Positions 19,158-27,646 of a stretch of DNA of 64,000 bases are shown in pieces (position 1 is the stretch's first letter; each line of letters starts with the position of its first letter). The stretch is from assembly GCA_965237485.1 (NCBI GenBank), contig CBDEFQ010000006.1:62001-126000 (forward strand), in the 5' to 3' direction. The position numbers and the translations under genes were made by a program. Source of the DNA: JAAELZ01 sp965237485. GTDB lineage: Bacteria > Pseudomonadota > Gammaproteobacteria > Arenicellales > Poriferihabitantaceae. The notes beneath the pieces were generated by a model. That model did not search any database, was not told the origin of the DNA, and saw only the letters and a program-made list of their open reading frames with translations.

Positions 19158-20943
19158 AAAATTGCCGGTATCCCACAACCAAGATGACCCTTCAGGGTTA
19201 GCTACAATCCATTTGTTGTCCACCATATGGCCAATAAAATGTTTAATAAAAAATGGATTGGCTTCAGTTCTATCGACAATGATTTCGTTCAGGGTTTGGC
19301 AATCATACAGTGGTGAATTTAGGGTGTCAGAAACGAAATGATGGACGCTCTGCGCTGATAAAGGCTCAAGCTTTATCTGGGTTAAGAAAATTTCCAGATT
19401 GGCTAGTTTATCTATGCTTAAACTAAGCGGGTGACTACCATCGACTTGGTTATCACGGTAGGCACCGATTATGAACAAATGTTGGTTCTCACTCTCTTGC
19501 GCGAGATAGCTAAGGAAATTGATGGTGGCGCTATCAGCCCATTGCAAATCATCGATAAAAAGCGTGAGCGGGTGTTCAGCCCTAGCAAAGGTGAGTAAAA
19601 AAGCCGCTAGGGTGTCTCGAAATCGATTTTGCGCTTCGGCGGCCGACAGAGTTGGCAAAGTGCTTAAATTTTTACCAATGAGCGGGATTGACTCCGGTAT
19701 GGCATCAGTAATCAGTTTGCCGTTGCCTTGCAGGTTTTCTAGCAACTTAGCGCGGTTAATAGCAAGCTTATCATCAGCTTCAGACAATGCCTGCAAACTG
19801 AGTTGCCGCAATGCACTAAGCAGTGCACTGTATGGAATGCTTTTCTGTAGTTGATCGTACTTGCCACTAACAAAGTAGCCCCGGTGCTGCAATATGGGTT
19901 TATGAATTTGAGCAACAAGCGCACTTTTTCCTATACCGGAATATCCGGCGATTAGTGCCATGGCAAAACCGCCGAGTCGGGCTTCTTCAAAACAGGCGAG
20001 CAGTGCCTCTGTATCCTTAGCTCTACCATATAGGCGCTGAGGAAACGCCAGCTTCGTGAATTTATCGCCTTCGCCGATTTGAAAATCTGTAATCGACCCA
20101 TTATTATCTAAATCGGTGAGGCAGCGTTTTAAATCAACGATTAAGCCGGAGCAGCTTTGGTAGCACTTTCGAGCACTTTTTTGCAGTAGTTTGAGTACGA
20201 TATTTTCTATCGAGGCAGGTATTGATGTATTGAGCTGTGAAATGGAGGGCGTTGACTTGGAAATATGTGAATGAATAATCTCTACTGGATCGTCACTTTC
20301 AAAAGGGGGGCGCCCAGTCAGGATCTCAAAAAAGATTGCCCCGAGAGAATACAAATTAGAACGAAAATCAATTGAATGATTAATTCGCCCGCTTTGCTCG
20401 GGTGCCATATATAAAATAGTGGGGTCGAACTGGGCTAAATTGATGGCGTTTACATACTCTTCAGCGAGCAATGATGCGGACTCTAAACCCGTTATTTTGA
20501 TTTGTTGATTTTTCCCATGAGGTGCATACAAGATGCTGCCAGGATGTAAAGCTGTGTGAGTGATGCCTTTTGTATGTTAGGGCATTGACCGCTTTACTCA
20601 GCGTGATGGCTAGCCTAAGAAAATGTCCGATATCTAAAGGGTATTGGTCCTTGATACCTGCTAGCGTGGTAGAGCCAAAGTCATCCATAACCAACACGAT
20701 CTCAGAGTCGAGCTTGAGAATTTCTTGCGGGGTAGGTGCCACGTTGAGTTTAAACCGAGAGATCAGCGACGTCTCGCGCTGTAATCGTGCATGCTCAATA
20801 TGTGCCCCCCGTTCGTGGTCAACTATTTTCAGTAAAACCGGGTGATTTTTTACTGAGTTTATACCCTTGGCTAATACTTGCGTGGGGCTGCGAAATAGCT
20901 CTTCGGTTATTTCATACCCAGGCAGATCATGCGTGGCTATCAA
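19158..20943 (-). pseudogene. Kinase-like/AAA signalling protein, N-terminal part (frameshifted)
   Basis: From ATG 20943 (MIATHDLPGYEI) a protein-kinase-like domain runs to about residue 260, then an AAA_16 STAND-type ATPase with Walker A AGYSGIGKSALV and Walker B LTLFIDDLQWAD. A frameshift near 20575 in a short A run (ACATACAAAAGG) breaks the kinase domain; the correct frame continues KGITHTALHPGSILYAPHG. The APEQSGRINHSIDFRSNLYS segment is a hallmark of trifunctional kinase/ATPase/sensor proteins. The usual catalytic HxD is replaced here (HTAL) and the DFG region reads TGL, so it may have been a pseudokinase even before the frameshift. The gene starts 37 bp after the lipoxygenase-like gene on the same strand, suggesting an operon. 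Interrupted by an IS at 19157. Confidence 0.83.
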
Positions 20944-20979
20944 GAGTCGAGAATGGGTAAGTGTAGCCTCATGGCGCTG

Positions 20980-22468
20980 TTAATATTGTATAGTTCTAGA
21001 CACTTGGTTGAGCGGAATAAAATTGATTATTCCTTTTTCCTTTAAACCTTTTTCGGTTTGTTGTAAGTCAGCCAAAAACTCTTTGTTATATTGCTGTAAA
21101 GTGGTGCCGTCAAAGCCGTAGTCGGTGTCACAGAGTAAATTGACATTATTGGTGCTGAAGAACATTTTCCAACACATTCTATGTTTAAATGTGTCCACTA
21201 TTGTGCGCATGTTGCTACGCTTAAAGGGCGCAATGCGTTTGTTATCTGGGGGCGGCGTGCGCAAGCGAAACGGAATTTGGTGCATATCCATTGCAGCATA
21301 GTCGTAATGGTCAGCCCCGTGGCCTACGGTAACGTCCCATATTATTTTAGCTGCTAGCTTTTCTAGCACAGTAAAGCCATCATCAAATTGCTTGAAAATC
21401 TCGCCTCCAGTTGGGAAGTGGTTAAATTCGTAGCTATCAACACCTTTGTCTATCTGAGGGTTAGTATTGAGCCAACAGTCGGTGTAATCCGCCCACTTTT
21501 TATATAAAACTTGTCGTCTTCAGTGAGGTGGCTTAACACCTTCTTCGCAAAGCGTTCGATGCATACGTAATACTGATGTTGAAACTCGCCGTAATTAGTA
21601 TCGGGTAATCTAGGCTCTAACGAAAACGTGTAGGGTGGATAGGTTTCATCTCGACCCTTTATGCCAATATACGCTGAAACAAACAGCTGAGCGATATTAT
21701 ATTGGTCACCAGTCAAGCCAGTGTATGGCAATTGCCAATGATTCTTAATGGGGGAATTCCAAGAGGTTAATACACTTATATCCAACTCTAAGGAAAATTC
21801 AAAATGCGGTAATAATAGCTTTAATAGTAAATTCTCTTTGGGTAGAACTGACTTTGAAATCGCGTTAACCGTGTCCATTGGGAAATGCAACATCGAGTGC
21901 ACAGCAAGTACTAGCCGATTTGAGCACCCTAACAAGGTGTAGGCCTTGGCTAGCTCCCAAGCATCATGGTCTTTTGGGGTTAAAACGGTACCGGTATCTT
22001 GGCCGTAAGGTACTATATAGTTTGCTATTGGCAGATATTTATCCTTTTCTGAGGTGCCTTGAAATAGAACAACCGTGGCGGCACTGTGCACCCCCCTTTT
22101 TGTGGTTTTAGATTGTGCATTAGCCAAAAATCGCTAATGAAGTATTTCTTACTCTTGTCTATCAAGTCAGTATTGATGCTAGGTAAATACTTTTCGATTT
22201 GACTGTGCTTGATTGGTGTCAAAAACTTACTAAATGAATGCACGCATAGTAATTCAGCAAATTTTTCATCGCTAATTTTCGCCAGGCCGCGATTTTTAAA
22301 CGCATACCAAAGCGCAGCTGGCATATAGGTAAGTACTTGCCATATATAGCGAATTTGGATATTCCAGAAGAAATTGCGTAATTCTTTCTTGGGTATATGT
22401 ATAACCGCTGGGAATTCATCAAAAGGCAGCACGGGGTTCGGCTGTGGCCAAGGCCCCATTCTTTTATA
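20980..22468 (-). pseudogene. Lipoxygenase-like iron dioxygenase, frameshifted and split by an IS
   Basis: Lipoxygenases insert O2 into polyunsaturated fatty acids using a non-haem iron. Family-like features: SDEKFAELLCVHSFSKF, SDFWLMHNL, then HDAWELAKAYTLLGCSNR with AVHSMLHFP (candidate first two His ligands, spaced H-x3-H instead of the usual H-x4-H), LLLPHFEFSLELD, and near the C-terminus WDVTVGHGADHYDY followed by IPFRLRTPPP, where a lipoxygenase has His-x3-Asn or His-x3-His. Two frameshifts break it, near 22045 and near 21500 (an A run before KWADYTDCW). The first 11 or so codons lie beyond the IS at 24947-24973. The C-terminus ends in Tyr instead of the usual Ile. Homology is inferred by eye; moderately confident. 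Confidence 0.68.
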
Positions 22469-22979
22469 GAGAGTGCAGCATAACTCATCGAGTATCTACA
22501 TAATTTGTTAAAATTAGGCATGCAAAAACCATTCGCCACCCAACGAGATTTATTAGTATCAAGATCAGATTTGGATCATCCAATTCTGCATAGTCTTGAT
22601 GATACAGAAGTGCTATTAGATTGGAGCGAAATAGAGACACTGCTTTCATCTATTTATGCTGGCACTACTGGCCGCCCTAGTTATCCATTACTTAGTTTGT
22701 TCCGCAGCTTGATGCTGGGAATTTGGTATGAACTGTCGGATAGGGAGTTAGCACAGTGCTTATTTAGAGATTTATTGTTTCGTAAGTTTTGCCGCTTTGA
22801 GTTAGGCGGCGATGTACCTGAAGCTTCGACCCTTGGGCACTTTCGTAACCAGTTAATGGAGCACGAACTGTGGGATCGCTTGCTAGGTGAGTGAAGTGGA
22901 CCCCATGATTAGGACAGGTTGAAGGCCAAAATAAGGAGTTATTTTCTGTTTTATAATTGTTCAAAACGAGGAACAGAAA

Positions 22980-23261
22980 ATGAGTAAAAAGCGTAGAAAC
23001 CATGCCCCACCATTCAAAGCCAAAGTTGCTCTTGCAGCAATCAAAGGTGATGAAACATTAAGCAATCTTGCTAGTCGTTATGACATCAATGCAAATCTTA
23101 TCGTCAAGTGGAAGAAACAATTGCTCGATAGCTCAGCTGAAGTCTTTGCATCAGGCACAGGCTTATCTCCAAACCGAGAATCAGAGATTAAATCATTACA
23201 GGCAAAGATCGGTGAAATCACCATGGAAAACGATTTTTTATCAAAAGCGCTCGGTCGTTAA
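22980..23261 (+). CDS. IS3 OrfA, copy C
   Basis: 93 residues; differs from copies A and B by a Gln to Pro change near the start (HAPPFKAK). Otherwise intact, with the same helix-turn-helix. Confidence 0.9.
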   Translation: MSKKRRNHAPPFKAKVALAAIKGDETLSNLASRYDINANLIVKWKKQLLDSSAEVFASGTGLSPNRESEIKSLQAKIGEITMENDFLSKALGR

Positions 23262-23281
23262 ACAGACCTGAGCGCAAAACT

Positions 23282-24106
23282 ATGATTAATAAAAGCAATA
23301 AACTATCGTTAGTTCGTCAGTGTAAATTGTTGAAGATTCATCGTTCCCATGTTTATTACAAAACCTCACCTGCTAATGAGGATGACTTGGAACTGATGCA
23401 TCTGATTGATCGCATTCACCTCAATCGGCCCTTTCTTGGCAGTAGACGCATTCGTGATGTGTTGCAAGATGTAGGCCACCGAGTTGACCGTAAACATGTG
23501 CGACGCTTAATGCGTAAGATGGGCATTAAAGCCATCTATCCTAGGCCTAACACCAGCAAGAAGAAGGCGGGGCACAAGATTTATCCTTATCTGCTAGGTG
23601 GGTTGGCCATCAATCAACCCAATCAAGCTTGGTGTACCGATATAACTTATATCCCGATGCCTAAGGGCTTTGCTTATCTTACCGTTGTGATGGATTGGTA
23701 TTCTCGTAAAGTGCTGTCATGGCGGCTTAGCAACAGCATGGATAGCGCATTCTGCGTAGATGCTTTGGAAGAGGCACTGCATTACTACGGCAAGCCTGAT
23801 ATCTTTAACAGCGATCAAGGTGCGCAATTTACCAGTGAGGCGTTTACCGGTGTACTCAAAGACAATGGTATTCGCATCAGCATGGATGGCAAAGGTGCTT
23901 GGCGTGACAATGTATTTGTTGAGCGCTTATGGCGCAGCGTGAAATATGAGGAAGTCTATTTGCAAGCCTACCAATCGATGAAAGAGGCAAAAGACGGCAT
24001 TGGCTCCTGGATAAACTATTACAACCAAGAGCGTAAACATCAAACATTGGGCATGGTCCCTGACATGATGTATGATCCATGTCGCGGCCTGAAATTGGCT
24101 GCTTAA
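23282..24106 (+). CDS. IS3 transposase OrfB, copy C
   Basis: 274 residues with the DDE integrase motifs; matches copy B over the residues compared. Probably active. Confidence 0.92.
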   Translation: MINKSNKLSLVRQCKLLKIHRSHVYYKTSPANEDDLELMHLIDRIHLNRPFLGSRRIRDVLQDVGHRVDRKHVRRLMRKMGIKAIYPRPNTSKKKAGHKIYPYLLGGLAINQPNQAWCTDITYIPMPKGFAYLTVVMDWYSRKVLSWRLSNSMDSAFCVDALEEALHYYGKPDIFNSDQGAQFTSEAFTGVLKDNGIRISMDGKGAWRDNVFVERLWRSVKYEEVYLQAYQSMKEAKDGIGSWINYYNQERKHQTLGMVPDMMYDPCRGLKLAA

Positions 24107-24941
24107 TCAGCTGAAAATAACTCCTAAGCCATCTGTCCTAAAAAGCGGGTCCACTTCTGAGATCAATCGTCAACTTGAAGCGAAGAACATTATTATGAGC
24201 AAGGGGCGCATCAACATTATAGATGCAACACCTATAGAAGCGGCTCGTTCTGGAAATGGTAACGGCAAAGATGGGACGCCTAAGCGAGACCCTGAAGCGA
24301 GCTGGCATGTCAAAAATGACAGCCGAGGTCGAAAGAAGTCTACCTATGGCTACTCAGTGCATACGGGAGTTGATGAGGATGGGTTTGTTCAGTGCCAGAA
24401 TGTGACGCCAGGGCATGTTCATGACAGCCAACTGCGCGATGAATTGCTGTTGGGCGATGAGACTGCCCTATATGCTGATGCGGCGTATAGTTCTGAGGAG
24501 ACGCGAGATAAACTGGAGCAACTTGGAATTGATGATCAGGTTCAACGCAAGGGCTATCGAGGTAATCCGTTGTCAGATGCAGACCGTACCCGTAATGCAG
24601 TTATTGCGGTAACGCGAGCAGGTGGCGAACGGCTCTTTGCGACTTACAAGCAGCATTATGGTTTAGCTCGCACTCGGTTCATGGGGCTAGCGAAGAACCA
24701 GACTGTTTACGGCCTAGCGGCGATGGCAGCGAATATCCGTAAAGGCGCTAAGTTCTTAAGCTTGTATGGCTTGCCTGATTGGCACTATGCTGGATAGTTG
24801 TGCCTTTAATATGGCTTAGGTGCTCGAATTGATAAAATAGTGACTAAATGATGATCGAATACGCGAAACTGGGCAAATATAGCTCAAAAAATGAGTGCTT
24901 CGAAAATATCAAACTAAAATCGTGAGTTACGCTGCGCTCTC

Positions 24942-24973
24942 TTATACATAAAATCATCTTGTTTACGCCCCAT
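24942..24973 (-). pseudogene. Displaced start of the lipoxygenase-like gene
   Basis: On the minus strand, ATG at 24973 is preceded by a good Shine-Dalgarno (AGAGGAAG, 4 bp spacing to ATG). The codons read MGRKQDDFM and, after removing IS5 element II with one copy of TTATA, continue in frame as YKRMGPWPQPNPVLPFDEF into the body of the gene. This shows the true start and that the IS entered at about codon 10-11. The 167 bp between here and yceH should hold the promoter; nothing specific recognised. Confidence 0.72.
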
Positions 24974-25140
24974 TATTCTTCCTCTGTATGGTTAATATCT
25001 GGCAAGGTCAGGCCCAGCTGCTTTTGTGGGACAAACTAAGGCTTTATAGTTCGTCGCGCTCTTCTTAGTTACATATTCATGGTGTTGCTTCCCATGGTGG
25101 TGTGGAGGCATTAGCTACCATCACACTAGCACTATTCAGT

Positions 25141-25803
25141 TCAGCTGTTTTCTTCCAATATTCCTACGCGCGCCTCCAGCTCTTTGATTCTGTGATTTAA
25201 TTGTTCTACTAAGTCTTTGTCCACCGGTGGATTAAAAGTCGGTGTCGGCATAGCTGAAGCAATATTTTCAACCCTTCCACACAGTAAGTGGGTGTAACGG
25301 TCTTCTCGTTGGCCTAACCCTTTGGGGAGATGCTGCATAAGCATTTGTTTGCCATCATTCAAGCTTTCTAATCCTAGTAGCACTTCATCCGGATCGTCAA
25401 AATCAGTCATTCTAGCTGTTCTGGTTTTCAAATCGTTCAAGGTTTGGGGTAGACGAAGCATCATTACGGTAAGCAATGCCTGTTGGGTTTTATCGATGTC
25501 AAATTGCTTACGCATAGCGTGCTCGAACTTGTGTGCTCGCTCACCGTACTCAATCTTAATGTAATCACGGTCTGCCAAGTCTTTGGCTACATGGCCGACT
25601 TCACCTTCAGTGAGTTTCATTTGTGGTTCACGATTACTTTTTTGATTGCAGGCAATCAGCAAAGAATTTAAGGTTAGGGGGTAAGTGTCAGGAACGGTCA
25701 GTTCCTTTTCCATCAAGCAGGCTAATATTCGTGCTTCTATGGGAGTGAAAAGAGCTTCACTGGTGTTTTCACCTCCGTCAGCTATTTCTGTTTGCTGGGT
25801 CAT
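25141..25803 (-). CDS. yceH: YceH family protein (DUF480/UPF0502)
   Basis: 220 residues of the UPF0502 family, which folds as two winged-helix domains; a molecular function is not established. Typical opening: FTPIEARILACLMEKELTVP then DTYPLTLNSLLIACNQKSNR. RLPQTLNDLKTRTARM also fits, and a coiled-coil ends the protein (LNHRIKELEARVGILEE). ATG 25803 is 5 bp after the stop of moeA, so it is the last gene of a moaC-moeA-yceH operon. Intact. Confidence 0.92.
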   Translation of the reverse strand: MTQQTEIADGGENTSEALFTPIEARILACLMEKELTVPDTYPLTLNSLLIACNQKSNREPQMKLTEGEVGHVAKDLADRDYIKIEYGERAHKFEHAMRKQFDIDKTQQALLTVMMLRLPQTLNDLKTRTARMTDFDDPDEVLLGLESLNDGKQMLMQHLPKGLGQREDRYTHLLCGRVENIASAMPTPTFNPPVDKDLVEQLNHRIKELEARVGILEENS

Positions 25804-25808
25804 AACTT

Positions 25809-27077
25809 CTAAAATATCTCACTAAACGGCAGAACTTGTACTGGCTCGCCCGCCGTCACCCCGCCTGACTCTAGGTCCAGCACAATAAAGCAATTGGCTT
25901 CAGACATTGAACTTAAAACGCCTGAGCCTTGATAATCGAATGGCTCAACTACTAGTTCCCCCTCAGCATTATTTTTAAGCACAGCCCGTTGGTACTCGCT
26001 GCGCCCAGGACGTTTATTGAGTTTCGATTGCGTAATGGCTTTGAGCATTATGGGCGGTGGAGCTATCTCGCCACTTAGTCGCGCAATCGCAGGGCGAACA
26101 CACAGGGCGAAGGTAACCATTGCCGAAACGGGGTTGCCGGGTAAGCCGAAAAAGCTGCTGTTTTTAAGCCGCCCAAATGCTAGGGGCCTGCCTGGTTTTA
26201 TGGCCAACTTCCAAAAATCAACCTTGCCGAGTTCATGTAATATGTCATAGACATAATCTGCCTCACCTACTGAAGCTCCCGCGGAGGTAATGACCATTTG
26301 TGCTCCGCTATCGCCCACCAATATGGCTTCGCGAATGTCTTCATACTCATCGCCCACTACGCCCAAATCCACTAACTTCACACCGGCATTTTTCAATAAG
26401 CCATGTAAGGTATAGCGGTTGGAATCGTATAGCTGACCGAGTTCAAGTGTTTCGCCTACTTGCCTGAGTTCATCACCATTAGAAAAAAAAGCCACTTTTG
26501 GTTTTTTGTATATGCGCACTTTAGGAAGCCCGAGCGAAGCCAGCAGGCCAAGGTCGGCCACGCCAAGCCGTCGACCTTTGCGCAACACTACTTGCCCTTT
26601 GGCAATGTCCTCTCCAGCTAGGCGCACATTTTGACCTTGCCTAACTGACTTGGTGAGCTTTATTTCTGCAAAGCTAGCCTCCACATACTCTTTCATTGCG
26701 ATGCAATCTGTTCCTGCGGGCATTATCGCGCCAGTGGTAATGCGTACGGCTTGGCCCTGATTTACGACCTCTCTAAACGGATTCCCTGCAAAAGCATCGC
26801 CCACCAATTCTAATGTCGCCAAACCATCATTGCCTAAACTGTCTACCGCCATCGCAAAACCATCCATCGCCGAATTGGTGTGGTTGGGCACATTGTCTGG
26901 AGCACGGATATCTTCGGCTAGTACTCTTCCAAGGGTTTTGCGAATGGGCTTACGGGCAGATTGGGTTACTGGCCTTATACTGCCTAGGATTTGGTTTAAT
27001 GCCGCTTCCAGTGGCAAACTGCTGGGGTCAAATACATCACAGCCCGGCCCAGTTGGTTTATGACTTGGTTTGTTCAT
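25809..27077 (-). CDS. moeA: Molybdopterin molybdenumtransferase MoeA
   Basis: MoeA inserts molybdate into adenylated molybdopterin to complete the molybdenum cofactor. Landmarks: PNHTNSAMDGFAM in the N-terminal domain, RITTGAIMPAGTDCI, FFSNGDELRQVG, LYDSNRYTLHGLL, the TSAGASVGEADYVYD loop (usually SGGVSVGDYD) and GLPGNPVSAMV. About 422 residues from ATG 27077, overlapping the end of moaC by about 20 bp. A start at 27173 would lie deep inside moaC and give an atypical N-terminus, so 27077 is preferred. No molybdoenzyme is seen in the window. Confidence 0.95.
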   Translation of the reverse strand: MNKPSHKPTGPGCDVFDPSSLPLEAALNQILGSIRPVTQSARKPIRKTLGRVLAEDIRAPDNVPNHTNSAMDGFAMAVDSLGNDGLATLELVGDAFAGNPFREVVNQGQAVRITTGAIMPAGTDCIAMKEYVEASFAEIKLTKSVRQGQNVRLAGEDIAKGQVVLRKGRRLGVADLGLLASLGLPKVRIYKKPKVAFFSNGDELRQVGETLELGQLYDSNRYTLHGLLKNAGVKLVDLGVVGDEYEDIREAILVGDSGAQMVITSAGASVGEADYVYDILHELGKVDFWKLAIKPGRPLAFGRLKNSSFFGLPGNPVSAMVTFALCVRPAIARLSGEIAPPPIMLKAITQSKLNKRPGRSEYQRAVLKNNAEGELVVEPFDYQGSGVLSSMSEANCFIVLDLESGGVTAGEPVQVLPFSEIF

Positions 27078-27585
27078 GGCTACTAACTTCAGCGTCTGTG
27101 CGTGACCATGCGCCCGATTTTCCGCCCGATTTTTCAAGCAGATGTACGCGGTTAATTTCCATACCGCGATCAACCGCTTTACACATATCGTAAATGGTTA
27201 GCAGCCCCGCGTTGACCGCAACCAGTGCTTCCATTTCGATGCCCGTGCGTTCAGTAGTTTGGGCTGTAACCGTACAGTTAACTTGATTATGTTTTGTGTC
27301 GATCTCAAAATTCACGTCCACCTTAGTTAAGCCAATAGGGTGGCACAAGGGGATGATATCCGCGGTTTTCTTGGCTGCCATGATTGCCGCAACGCGGGCT
27401 ATAGTTAGTACGTCGCCTTTTTTATGGTTGCCAGCCGCAATTTTCGCCAATGTTTGCGCCTGCATATTGATCTGACCGCACGCGATTGCACTACGCTTGG
27501 TAACACTTTTATCGCCCACGTCGACCATATGCACATCGCCTTGTGCATTAAAATGGCTAAGCTCAGTTTCGACAGGTATTGTCAT
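27058..27585 (-). CDS. moaC: Cyclic pyranopterin monophosphate synthase MoaC
   Basis: MoaC converts the MoaA product (3',8-cyclo-GTP) to cyclic pyranopterin monophosphate, the second step of molybdenum cofactor synthesis. 175 residues. Family motifs: HMVDVGDKSVTKRSA, MAAKKTADIIPLCHPI and GIEMEALVAVNAGLLTIYD followed by MCKAVDRGM. First gene of the moaC-moeA-yceH operon; the stop overlaps the moeA start. The tail after about residue 160 is slightly longer than usual. Intact. Confidence 0.96.
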   Translation of the reverse strand: MTIPVETELSHFNAQGDVHMVDVGDKSVTKRSAIACGQINMQAQTLAKIAAGNHKKGDVLTIARVAAIMAAKKTADIIPLCHPIGLTKVDVNFEIDTKHNQVNCTVTAQTTERTGIEMEALVAVNAGLLTIYDMCKAVDRGMEINRVHLLEKSGGKSGAWSRTDAEVSSHEQTKS

Positions 27586-27646
27586 AATACAAGCTATGTT
27601 AATTCTAGATAAAACATTATAACCAGCTTTTCATTAAAAGTTAGGA

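Larger units (their letters stand above)
22892..24158 (+). mobile_element. IS3-family element, copy C (1267 bp)
   Basis: Same ends as copies A and B, flanked by GAG at 22889-22891 and 24159-24161. Same orientation as copy B, 8.9 kb away, so the two form a long direct repeat. Confidence 0.93.
22520..24797 (+). pseudogene. IS5-family transposase interrupted by IS3 copy C
   Basis: The first part, ATG 22520 to 22891 (MQKPFATQRDLLVSRSDL; GIWYELSDRELAQCLFRDL), and the second, 24162-24797 (INIIDATPIEA; STYGYSVHTGVDEDGFV; ERLFATYKQHYGLARTRF), are separated by the IS3 copy and its 3-bp duplication GAG. Rejoined they read LLGEINRQLEAKN without a break, giving about 335 residues. Apart from the insertion the gene is clean. 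Confidence 0.9.
22469..24941 (+). mobile_element. IS5-family element II, split by IS3 copy C
   Basis: Imperfect inverted repeats: GAGAGTGCAGCATAACTCA at 22469 and, read on the other strand, GAGAGCGCAGCGTAACTCA ending at 24941. Flanked by the direct repeat TTATA at 22464-22468 and 24942-24946. About 1.2 kb without the IS3 copy. It separates the first codons of the lipoxygenase-like gene from the rest. Confidence 0.85.

Noticed and set aside
20980..22459. Programmed frameshifting in the lipoxygenase-like gene
   Set aside because: Two separate breaks plus an IS insertion at the start make a pseudogene the simpler reading; no slippery heptamer with a downstream structure is evident.
4634..25000. 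A prophage or integrative element
   Set aside because: No integrase, tRNA attachment site, phage structural or conjugation genes; all mobile genes are IS transposases.
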